From NCBI GenBank assembly GCA_004009845.1, contig RMBW01000118.1, positions 1 through 64,000 of the forward strand: DNA of 64,000 bases, read 5' to 3'. The position numbers and the translations under genes were made by a program. Positions 44,896 through 56,181 of the stretch are shown in pieces (within the stretch, counting starts at the first letter, position 1; each line of letters starts with the position of its first letter). The stretch is from Davidsoniella eucalypti. Its lineage: Eukaryota; Ascomycota; Sordariomycetes; Microascales; Ceratocystidaceae. A model generated the notes under the pieces. That model did not search any database. It saw nothing but the letters and a program-made list of their open reading frames with translations, and was not told where the DNA came from.

Positions 44896-47800
44896 CTACG
44901 ACTCGTTAGGGGCAGGAGAAGAAGTACCACCACCATCCTTAAGACCACCTCGACGACCGCCACCCCGATGGCCGCGTTCACTACCCCGACCACCACGAGA
45001 GCCACCAGGTCCGCCACGAGAGCCACCTGACCGACGCGTGTTGGACTCCGAGTCACTAGCACCAGCGCCACCTGCCGATCGATAACCACTCTCGCGGCCG
45101 TTAAGACCCGTGCTGTTACGGCTGCTTCCCCACGTACCGGCACCGCCACGGTTGCTAAACGTCTTGGTGTTGCTGCTTTCGCGGTGCTGGAAGATCTTGA
45201 CAAGAGGTCTCGAGCGATCCTCGGATGTGCGGGTCTTGTAGTCGTCTGAGATACGCGACATGACGCCGTCACGATCCTCGATCGTCTTGAACTGTGCCAC
45301 CTTGTTGGAGCTACCCCATTTCTCAATCTTGAACACCTTGGAGTGGTCTGCAGGGGCCAGTAGTTCAAGCACTTGCTCATCGCTGTTGACATTCATAATG
45401 AACAGACCAATGATATCTTGAGGTGCTGTTTTGGGAGCTGGCGACTGGGACTCGGGAGCGGGTGTTGATGAAGATCCGGCAGGCTTGTCAGCGTCCTTGA
45501 GTCCACCTTTTTGACGGTCAGGCTGAGGAGTAGCAGACTTCAGAGGAGGAACCACAGGCGCAGGGGTGGACGATTGGGGAGGCGCAGGAGCTGGTGTAGA
45601 GGACTGGGAAAGGACAGCTGGGCTAGCAGGAACAGCTGGACGGGCTCCATTGGGGGTTGAAGATGTAGCTGAAGCAGCTGCTGCCAGACTCTGCTTGGAG
45701 CCACGGTGTGAGAAGTTGAAGCCTTGTGCCTTCATTTCAGTTCCAATACGACCCTCCTGGACCTCGAGGACCAACCAACCGAAAGCTGCATCAGCAAGGT
45801 TAAAGTTCCACATGTTCTTGAAGGCGCTTTCGTCGACCTGGCCCAAGGCGGGAGAAGAGCCGGAGGGTCCTCCGAAGGGGTTGCCACCAGCAGCAGTCGA
45901 GGGCATCTTTTCAACGATAGCTAGCGCATTGCGCAGCAAGTTCTGTTGAGCCTCATTTTGCTGGATGGCGGGCTCTACCTCACTTTTGACAGTCTCCCAA
46001 ACATCGTTGAAGGATGCCTTGGAAGCAGCCAGCTTGCCACGGTAATGGTCCAGCGTGGGATTGACACTGAATTCGTTGTAGGATGATCCGTAGCGGAAGT
46101 GAAGACCGGCGGAGATTGAAAAGTCGGCCTTTAATGTGACTGACAGTTGGTTGAGGATGCCCTCACGGGCAGGGGAGGCATGCGTGACAAACACACGAGT
46201 CTCGGTAGGATCATAGACACGGTGAGCAGTATCGATCAGTTCTCCCATTTGCAGCAATGTAGTCCACATAGTGCCCTGGCCGCCCGCAATAGTAGTGCGG
46301 CCCTCGCCATTGTCGAACAGTTTGTGCATGACTACAGCGCCACCTAGACCTAGTAGACGAAGTTTGACGCCGCCTAGCTCAAGCAGTCTAGAGCGCGCTT
46401 CGTCGATGATGTGTAGATTGGGGACCTTGTATTCATTGGAGCGGAACTTCTCGAGAACACGCACGTCCTCACAGGCACCCCAGACAGTGTAGACGGGAAC
46501 ATCGAGCTTGAAGCCGCCTGCGATAAGCTCGGGAAGCTCGGACAGAGGAAGCTGTTCGGGCTTGTAACGGGCCTTGACTGGGCCGCCAGTCTGGATGTTC
46601 TTCTTGATGGCGTCGGAAATGAGGGGGGAGTATTGCGCAACATGCTTGAGGGTCCTAGAGTAGAGGCGCAATGTTAGACATTTTTTTTTCCCTCGGAGCT
46701 ATTTATGGATATAAGTGAGGCGGTTTTTACTTCTCGGCAATTCTTTCAAGCGAGGTCTCATCATAGAAACCAAAGTCACCGGTGTGAATGATGTGGTCGG
46801 CGCGGGCCTCCTTAGCCAGCTGGTTCAGTGAGCGTAGGTTACCTAATGCAAGTATGATAAGTTAGTTGTGGATGATGGGGTAGAATATACTCGCTGACGC
46901 GCAACGAAGTTGAAGTTCCGTAGCATATAGAAGTGCTTGTTATGAAGCGTCTTGGCCTGTACATGGGAGTAGAATATATGAACATACCACGCACATCCGC
47001 AATACACAGAATTCTGAAGGGACCGGTCTGAACTATACGGCCCTGGTTGGGGAGTAGAGGGGCAGCACCAGGGGGCAGAGTGCCCTGTGGTGTGGGAGTG
47101 CCATTGGGGATATACCCAGAATTGTTGTAGGGGCGCGACTAGAAAGCAGGGTTAGCTCCAAAATTCAGGTAATATCATGGCATGTGATGAATCAACGGCA
47201 GGAGAGCAAATGGCAGGCTGAGGCAATATGAATGAGTAAAATAGTGGCTGCAAGATGCCCCCTTCCCAGTTTCTAGCTATCAAATGGCGTCCTACGGAAA
47301 GGAAGAGGGGATCCTAGTCTTAGATTATACGCATGTATCGGGACTCCGAACCAGTGAAGTCACGGATTGTGAGGCCAGTTCGGTAGTGGAAGGTCGCAGC
47401 ATATGGCGATGGTTTGCACAGGCAGCAGTACGCAAGAAGATGTGAGAGGCCGTTTGGTTGTTGTCGAGCTATCGAACGGAACCGCACAGCGGTGTGTGTG
47501 CTTTTTTCCTTGTTGGAGTGAAATATCTGCCCCTCCAACAAGAAAGACAAGCTGGGCTGGAGTTGGCGGAGGAAGCTTGCTCGGGGGACATACGATAGAC
47601 AATTGCATGGGCAATGGCCGGAATGGCGGAGTAGAAGGTATTTGTAGATCGTCGAGAACAGATAGTGTTGGTGGACTAGCTGTATAATTCTAGGGGTCCT
47701 CCGCCATTACTGGTCGTCTGTTGAGCTGTCGCCCCGGGACAATTCTAGCCATTCGCCATCGTCATCGCAGATATGAGTCCGATAACAAGTCCATCACAAG

Positions 47801-47997
47801 CTACCACAGCTCCCATTGGCCACGGTCTAGCTGGTCTTGCGACATATTCCGCCTACTCATTCGGCTGCGCAACAGCGTCATTGCTTAGGGTATATATGGG
47901 GGGGAGAGGATGGAGGGGCTAGGAAAGAAGCAATCCGAAGCCCTAATGCAGACAAGAGCAACAAGCAACGTGTATCTAAACTACTTACAGCAGCCAT
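44896..47997 (-). CDS. Fungal metallophosphoesterase-like protein (DUF2433 type) with RGG tail
   Basis: Four exons, 47997-47989, 47138-46988, 46842-46731 and 46654-44896, join in frame to 676 aa. The first exon encodes only Met-Ala-Ala and its 850 bp intron is the longest inferred here, so that exon is the least certain part. The N-terminal domain shows phosphoesterase motifs: ILCIADVRGNLRSLN (D..GN, in place of the usual D.HG), HIIHTGDFGFYDE (GD motif), VYTVWGACED, LGLGGAV and VFVTHASPAREG. The middle is Pro/Ser/Thr-rich. A compact C-terminal segment (FIMNVNSDEQVLELL...) precedes a Gly/Arg/Ser-rich RGG tail of the last ~90 residues, a common RNA-binding feature. Substrate unknown. Confidence 0.88.
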
Positions 47998-49951
47998 GCT
48001 TCCAAGATATCAGGGATTTCGGAGTAGTTCGTAAGAGTACAAAGTATCGTGGGCGATTGAGAAACGGAGCCGGCGGTTTTGAAAGGGGTCGGATGAAGGT
48101 TGTGCTTCTTTTTCGATTCGGTGGCCGGGAAAAAAAAAGTCGAGATAAAGTAAGAGCCGGGAATGTGCCTAATGGGTCTTATTTATTGGCGCTTTCGCAG
48201 ATTTTATCTGATTGTCGAGATGCTGATGATGGATGGAATGGAAAGGTCGTCATGGAAATCAATTCAATGTTCCTGCCTGTCGCTTCTGGCGTTTTTGGTT
48301 TCCTATTAAATCACTAGGCTAGAAAGGAAGGCAAAGGAAAATGGAAACAAAAGCAGGCCAATAAAGAACTTGGGTTCGTTAAAGGTTCGTTGTATCGTGT
48401 CGTTTTTCTGGGAATTTTTATGGGATTGTAAGAATTGCTAGGGGGGATGGGATTCAAAACAGGATGCAAAAGCAAATTGAAAATAGGCGTGGTGGGATTT
48501 CCAGGTAGAACACAGGAGCACTATGACTGTAAAGTAGCTTAAAAGAGAGAACAGACCAAGAAGCGAAGAATTAAGAGCGATACAACTCTCTGCTAAAAAG
48601 CTTCAAAGCTTTATGATCGAAGCTTGTTTCAAAACGTGGATTGAGAAGATCAAAAACACAGAATTTGGCTATTTTGCAGTTATTCAAGGCAGAGTAGAGA
48701 GTAATATGAACCAACAAACAGAACAAAAAGGCAACAATACTTGTTTTCTATTGCTTTTATTTTCTTCACGACAGCCTACAGAAATTGCAAAGCTATCAAT
48801 CACCCTCAATATACATAGAAAGTCCAAAGAGTTGCACTCTAACAAAAACAAATGGAACCCACAAAACAAGTCATCATCGTGGCTAACTGCATTGGCTCAC
48901 ATTGTTTTTTCCTATGTTGTTGTTTTTATTCCCATTTGTTTTTGCCTCTTGAGATGTCTGACTAGTTTAGCATCTTTGTTGTCTGGTATTTCGCAAATTC
49001 CGCCTTGCCTTGTGCTAGTGCCTCTTTTTTGTAACGCCCGATATAAGGAAGACATCTTGCATATTATATTCTCGTCGCATATTGCATGCTTCTTGTTGGG
49101 CTTATAGAGATAGACTTCCCTCTTTGCTACTACTATCACATCTCATTGCTTGATCCGTTTCCCTTATGCACAACACCATACATCAAGAGTCACCCTTTAG
49201 CCAAACTAAAATGGGGGTAAGGACATACATATGACACATGTGATGATTCTAGTTGGTAGTAGTGGATAACAACATGCTAACTCCTCTCCCTGAAATATCT
49301 TCTAAAATGGGATTTACTATTCCGGTTTTTCCACCGTTTAATTATGGATTCTTTGATATGTATGAAATTATATGTGCCTGATTTTATTTCATCCCAATAA
49401 GTCGCAATTCCAATCCACCCATCATGCTATGTAATAACTAAAAGAATACTACTAATAAAAAAACAAGAGTACAAAAGGCAAGGCAGATTTAGACAAGTCG
49501 AAGAATAAAAAGGTGGTCTAGTGTCTAGAGATGAATAGATACAAAGTGTGACAAGAGACCCATTGTCTTCGTTTCCGGTTCTATTTCCATCTCTTCTTGT
49601 CTGCTTGTCTCTTGCCTTCCCACTCCCTCCACTTCTTCTTTCTCTCTAATGCCGTTCTCACCTTGATGCTTCCGAAGAAAAAAATAAAATAAAATAGTAA
49701 TAAGAAACCACATGGCATAAGACGCATAATCCACATCCAAACAGCAGATATCGTATCGTAACAAAGCCAGCCCTAGCCAATCTCAATAGCCTTGCTTCTT
49801 TCTTGTCTCGTGAAAGAGCAAACCTTCTTTGTAGACAAGTTGTAGACAAAGAAGAAAGTGGTAGAGGAAGGGAAATTGGACCAAAGCAACATGGTGGTAA
49901 TATTACACAACATGGCATTAGATATAAAGACCATGGGTTTGGATGGGAACA
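47998..49951. other. Intergenic region between the phosphoesterase and Zds1-type genes
   Basis: About 2 kb. A 164-codon frame at 48613-49107 ends in a hydrophobic part but has low-complexity, AT-driven composition and no match I recognise; not called. Nothing else seen. Confidence 0.4.
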
Positions 49952-52871
49952 TTACCACATCTGGCCCTGTCCTTGACCACCATGAAGGTCTCCATTGTCA
50001 TTGTGTTGCTGGCCATAATAGTAGTCCTTTTGCTCATAATACCCGCCTTCTTGATGGTTTTGCTGCCGCTGCTGATGCCGCTGCTCTTGATGTTGATGTC
50101 TTTGTTGATGGTGGCCGTCATCATAATCATAGCCATCTTCCGCATATTCTACAGAGCCGTCATCATTCAGGTAGTCATTATTGGCCTATATTAACACCAC
50201 ATCGAGGTTAGTCGCTGTCCTTACTCAACTAATAAAGGCAATTGGCTGTCACCAAACCAGGGGAACTCACTTGATCATAGTCGTATGGATAACCGTTCAT
50301 TTCCTGCTCATCAGGATGACCATAGTGTTGTTGTTGTGGCTGTTGCAATTGTTGCTGCTGCAACTCACGCATTTGCTGCTCGGCAAGATATTGCTGCTCC
50401 TGTTCTTTGCGTCGACGTTCTTCCTCAGCGCGCCGTTGCTGCGGCGACATTGGAATATTCATCTGTGGGTTCATCGACTGTACTATAGCGAGATAGTTGT
50501 ACATGAAGTTACTTAGCAAGACTTGGTGATGCAAAGATCGCCGTGGGTTTGCCAGTTTGATATGGGCCATCCGGTAGATTGCCCGTTCATCTATTAGCGG
50601 GAACCGTGTCCAGTGATAGTCCACGTCTGGCCTCAAAGGTCGGCTCGCAATATCTTCAGAAACCTTGAGATGGTGACCCTTTTTGCCGCTTCCACCTTCC
50701 TTTTCGCTTTTCTTTTTACTTCCGCCAAAGATGGAAGAAAAGATACCGTCTTTCTTGGCCTCGGATTTGCCACGCGAATGCTTCTTGTCGTCGACAGGCT
50801 TATTATCGGGGTTCTCTCGGTCGAGAACGGTACTTTCCCGACTACCATTCCGAGAATTGGCACCGTCAATGGACGTTTGGAGGACATCAAGGCGAGCAGT
50901 TTCCTGTTGTGAACCTTTGTCGCTGGTGCTATGCTTAGACTTGTGCTTCTTGGCCTCATCATCCTTCTTCTTCTTCTCTTTCTCGTCACTACCAGATTTG
51001 AACCATTTCCAACCAGCAGAACGGGTAGATGTCATGCTTGCGGCATCTTCTTCCTTTTCTTTCTTGCTTCTCTTGTCGGCCTTTTCAAGCTTCCGTGGCT
51101 CATCTGAAGCAGCAGGAGGGGCCTGGTGGGCTTGTGCTGTAGCTGACATAGAAGCAGTAGCCTGTAAAGCTTGGTCGGCAGTATAATGAGCATTCTGTTT
51201 TTGAAGTTGTTCGGCTTTGATCAAAGGCGCATTTTGCTGTTGCGGTGGTGGCTGTGACTGTTGCTGTTGCGGAGCATTGTTTCTTGAGCTAACAGAAGAC
51301 CATTTACTGAGCTTAGGCGGCTCTTTGTATTGCTGCTGTGACGGCTGTTGCTGTTGTTGTTGATGTTGTTGCTGTGGTGCTATCGGCGGCTGGTGGCTTT
51401 GCTGGCTGTTGGCATTACGATTGGTCGTTGTTTGAGAAGAAGAGCGTTGTGGAAAGTGTTGGTCAGGATCGTCATCATCGACCGATGTTGCGATGATCTG
51501 CGGCACCGGAGGTGGCTTTGAGTCTACAGGTAACGATGAAGAGTGTAAAGAACGATTATCATTAGGATGCCCGGAAGTAATGGTGCTTGTATCGGGAGCA
51601 GCAGATTCAGTAATTGCTTCTAGGGTGTCTTCGGCAAGCTTCGGCTGTCTTCTGATGGAGCGGTTCGGACGAGAAAAATTATCGGCAACTGGGGGCGGCT
51701 CGGTATTAGAACGGCGCAAGCCGGGCATGGGTGGTATATCGTCAGCGGTAGCAGGACCGTCGGCACCACCTTCTTCCTGTTGACTTGTTACAGTGCCGCG
51801 CTTGGCGAAAGTTGATCTATCTCCTTTTACGGAACCACCCCTGCCGTATCGGGTTCTTCTTGATCGCTTCAGGCCTTGAAGGCCTAGTCCCTTTGCTAGT
51901 ACAGGCTTGTCCTCTGGGTCACCATCAGCAGTCTCCGAACCCATGGAAAGTTTTCTGAGGGCGCCAGGCGCATCGTTGACCAGTTCGTCTAGAGGTATGG
52001 AACCACTGTACGAGCGTTGGCGGGACAGCGACTCACCGTCATCCAACGAGTTTATGCTGCTAGCTGAAGAGTCGATCTGGCGCGAAAGCATCGACTTTTT
52101 GCGACGCAGACTACCAGAGCTTCCAAAACCTGAGTCGGCTGAGAGGGTCGAGTCACCAGATCGTCTCTTGATGGTGCGGACTCGGTCCTCGATAAAGTTT
52201 TTGAACTCGCTAGGGGCAAGCTCCGGGTGTACTCGGGCAGGCACCCACAGTAGACGAGATGGATCGTCTTCGTCGTCGTTGCTGCTAGGTGCCATCGAGG
52301 ACATGGCGACAAATGAGGGGATCCCATTGTAGGGCAGAAGGTCTGGATCGGATGAATTGCTAACGTCCATGGACATTCTCCGCAAAGCCTGGAGGTTGCT
52401 AAGCTCCAAGGCGATATCACTTGTGTCAAACTTGCCGCTCTCTCGCACATCTCTAAGCGAAAGACTCGGTGAAGCAGGCGATTTGAGGCCTCCAGGAGAT
52501 GAGGGTGACGGGGAGCTGGTAGACAGTCGCATAGGCATAGTGCTGGCTTTCTTAAGAGACGGTGGGTGGTTTAGACTCTCATCGGTAGCATTAGTGGTCG
52601 ACAGATTCAGGCGTCTTCGGTTATCATTGGTGTCGCTAATGGCAAGGGGGCTACCACGGTGTAGTTCTTCGGTAGTGGAGGGCATGAAACTGAGCGGGCG
52701 GTTCTCGGACGAGGACAGATCGTCGTCCTCGCTGCCGTATAGAGTTGATATGGCTTCGGTCACATGATGGCTAGGGTCGGAGATGGACAGTTGGGAACCG
52801 TGGCCGCGCAGGTTACCGCGACGGTTGAAGCCATCGCCAACATCGGTATAAAGATGAGTTGGCTTCTGCAT
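49952..52871 (-). CDS. ZDS1: Zds1/Zds2-type protein (C-terminal Zds domain)
   Basis: Two exons, 52871-50271 and 50185-49952, separated by an 85 bp intron (GTGAGT...ATATAG, phase 0), make 944 aa. The N-terminus has LSISDPSHHVTEAISTLYG, conserved in filamentous-fungal Zds proteins. The long middle is Ser-rich and disordered with poly-Gln tracts (about residues 465-560). The Zds_C domain (DYHWTRFPLIDERAIYRMAH, then KLANPRRSLHHQVLLSNFMY) lies at about residues 750-810. The second exon encodes a Gln/His/Tyr/Gly-rich tail. Yeast Zds1/Zds2 bind PP2A-Cdc55 through this domain and control polarity and mitotic entry; the same role is likely here. Confidence 0.92.
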
Positions 52872-55800
52872 ACGGGCAAAGGGTGAACAGCAATGTTAGC
52901 ACAAGGAGCGATGTAGAGATATCAGGGGAGTAGGGACAAAAGGACACAGGAATGTGTGCGGTGACAAGAGGGACACAACATTCACTACAACACTACAGCG
53001 ATGCAATGCTCAATGATGCGAAGAAGAAGAATTACAGCAACCAGGGTGCAAGGGTACGAAGACGCAGTGACGCTGATGCTCATCCAATGTAGAAGCTCTG
53101 TTGCCGAGTATGATATAATAGTGCTTGTTATTACTGCTATTAACTACTAGCAGGGCAGACAAGCAAGGGCGTGGTGGTAGAGTGGGCAGTGCTGACAGTG
53201 CTACTTGCACGTAACTGGCAAGAACAAGGGCAGCCAGACAAACAGACAGCCTGGAGCTTGTCTAGCCAAAAAAAAAAAAAATTATAAGAAATATCGCGTG
53301 CCCAGGGAGTCCGAAGCTACAGACGACGGCAGCGCAGGCAAAAAAGAGAAAAAAGAGCGTGGGTGTGGTTTGGTTTGGTTTGAGCTTGGTTTTGGGAGGG
53401 GCAGGGAGGCCAAGTCGAGTCAAAGCCCGGGCAGGCCAGCATAGGCCAAATTATGGTGTTGTATGACAAGCAGGGTGAAGAAGGGAGCCAAGCTAGCAGC
53501 AGTCAGGTCAGAGGGAAGGAAATAGAGATTACATACCATCATCTATCTACATGGGCCGGAGGGCCAACTCTCACAGAGCCGCCACCTGCCAGAGGTCAGA
53601 ATGTCACTGAGGCTGGAAGCCCTTGGACGGAGGCCCGAAGAACGCAAAGCGGACTGTTGGACAAAGTGCCGGGGAGGAGGATGGGCGACGGGTATCAAGT
53701 GTGCGATTCGGAGACAAGCAGGCGGGCAGGCAGGGAGGAGGGCGGATAATCGTCAAGCAGAAAGCAGATGGAGAAGAAGTAACAAGTCGAGGCTCGAAGG
53801 CGGTCGCAAGGCAGGCGAGACAAGGCGAGGCAAGGAGAAGAGATGAAGAGAATCGGCAGAGCGGCAGAGCGAGGCAGGAGACTTCGGGCGTGTTTATACT
53901 AGAATTTGGTGCTGATGGGATCGCTTTGTATCTGTTATTGAGTCGGCGGGCAATTACGAGGTCACGATGCGTTGACGGAAATGGATTTACAGCGCAGGCG
54001 GGAGAGTCCAGGCGAGAATCGGCTCAATCGATCGAGATGGCGAGATCGTGTTGTGGGCAGCGGTCGTTCAACTCGTTCTATTGAGGGGGGAGAAGAATGC
54101 CAATGAAGAAAAAACGTATAAGAAAAATAAAATACAAAACAAAGACTAGCGGAGAACCGGCAGCCGGTCGAGGATTTGCGGACGATAGGCCGAAGGGCGC
54201 AGAAAGAGAAAAGGCTGGAATTAAGCACTGCAGTTCGTCTTCCAGGCAACGAGCGACTTTCGGGGCTGAATAGCGATGCTGTTGGTGAAATTGACGGGTT
54301 GCGTGCCGTTATGCTGGGTCGGCGGGTTATTTTTCTTTTTTTTTTCTTTTTTTTTTCTTTTTCGGTGTAGTGATAACGGTAGGACTACTAGTTGCTTGAA
54401 GTATAACTATTTGGTGATCGACGCTGCGCTAAACAAAACGAGCGAACAGAAGGAAAATGGCTGGAATTGGAGTGGAATTGGAATTGGACAGAAGAGAGGC
54501 GGCGCAGCTAGTGCTTTCATTACTGGAAAAAGAGCATACAGTGCTCTATAACATGCAAATACAATATCAATAGTGCTGTTTACCTCAGCAAACTGCGGGC
54601 GCTGACAGGGTTATCAGGGCATAATGCCAGTTCCGGTAGGGTCTATAGCGTTAATTTCAGGCTGTGGAGGGCGCTGCTGCTGTATTGTCTCAGGCGAGGC
54701 TAGTTCACAGCCTTCATGAATAAATAGATCAGGGCCTGTCTTAGAAGTATGCAGAGAATGAGAAAGGCTTTGTTGGCCCAGAGCCGAGTCATTCATTTAG
54801 CGGCACATAAACGCTTGCATTTACATTTGTTTGCTCTATATTGTTTCTATATCCCGTATTACTCACGGCGCTTCGTCTGGAATGGGCAAATCAGATCAAA
54901 TGACTGCTAGAAATACCAAGCGAACGGGCGGTTAAGCCTTCTTTTTTTCTTTTTTCTTTCTTCTTTCTTCTTTCCATCTATTTCTTTAGTCCCCGAGTAC
55001 TGGTGGTGCCTGAATGGGATGAAATAAATTGGCCCTGGAATGGAGAACGAAACAAACAAACCTCCTTATCGGCCATTTTAGCGTCGTAATGAAGGCCTTT
55101 TGATTACATATACAGAATAGAGGGCCCCCAAAAAAAAACAAAAAGGAAAAAGACCTGAGCGTTCGACGTTCTCGTTGCTTCACTTTGCTGGTCCCAAAAC
55201 CCCGAATTCTATTTCTGGCATTGTATGAACGCTTTTGATCCGAAGCGACGACATCAAGGAAAAAGTTACGTTAAAAGTGAAAGCCAAGGTACGATCGATC
55301 ATCCAAGGATCTGCCTCCCAAAACTACGACAAAACATACATTCTCTCTGTTATATTATATACCATTTATACAGACTACCTACTACCTTAGTAACCTTGGC
55401 ATATATCTAGTACCAACGAAGTAAGATACTAGAACAAAAGAAAACAAAAGAAAAGAAGACAACGGAAAGGCGAAGACTGTTCTTCAGCTTTGAAATAAAT
55501 CAGAAACTTTCGTGTTCCAAATTTGCTTCTTCCTCAGCCCATTGACCGTAATTTACAACTAGGCATATTCTTTGTAACAGGACTGGAATATCACAGGAAC
55601 GGAAATGCGAGTAGCACAACCAACTAATACAACACCTGAATAGTTGCCGATATAGCACATCTGCGGGGCACATTACACATACAGATAATCGCAACATACT
55701 TCTCTTCTAGTTTTGTTTAGACTATCAATCTTCCAAGTACACGTTGCAGCTACAGTACTTTAGAATAGTATGTAGATCCACTAAAGCTGAAGTACTCTTC

Positions 55801-56181
55801 ATGGTTTTGATACATTCTCATTCCTGAAATCATGAACTAATGAAGTGCTAGCTTGACTCGATTTTAAGGAGGATTTTAGCGGTTTCTGCTGAGAAACCCT
55901 AGTGTATTCTATCAACCCTATATCATTTGTACAACATATACACCACAATTATCTAGTTAAGGAATCTATAGCTAAACGTCAGAATTTCCAAGCATGATTT
56001 TGTAAAGTATGTATGTATTTACTAGCTTGAATAGCCTCTAATAATGAAAAACCGGCAAAAATCATATTGTGCTGTGGTTCCAAGGCATCTCTAGCCCTTT
56101 AAAGTTTGAATACCGATTTGATGCAAGATACATAAGCTTCAGCTTCCCGCTTGTGGTTATCTATAATATATGCATTCTCTT
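52872..56181. other. Long gene-free region between two divergent/tandem minus-strand genes
   Basis: It contains the upstream side of the Zds1-type gene (52872 to about 54400, purine-rich on the plus strand with several overlapping chance frames) and about 1.7 kb of AT-rich sequence. A poly-A run is at 53268-53282, a T-rich block at 54330-54362 and 54942-54980. No gene supported; non-coding or 5' UTR exons of the Zds1-type gene cannot be excluded. Confidence 0.4.

Noticed and set aside
48613..49107. 164-codon plus-strand frame with hydrophobic end
   Set aside because: AT-driven composition (Lys/Asn then Leu/Phe/Ser), no family resemblance, located between two gene ends.
50683..51186. 167-codon plus-strand frame within the Zds1-type gene
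   Set aside because: Antisense to Lys/Glu/Ser-rich coding sequence; hydrophobic strings are the reverse complement of Lys/Glu codons.
53205..54084. Several overlapping Arg/Gly/Glu-rich frames upstream of the Zds1-type gene
   Set aside because: Three frames open at once in purine-rich DNA; no frame stands out.
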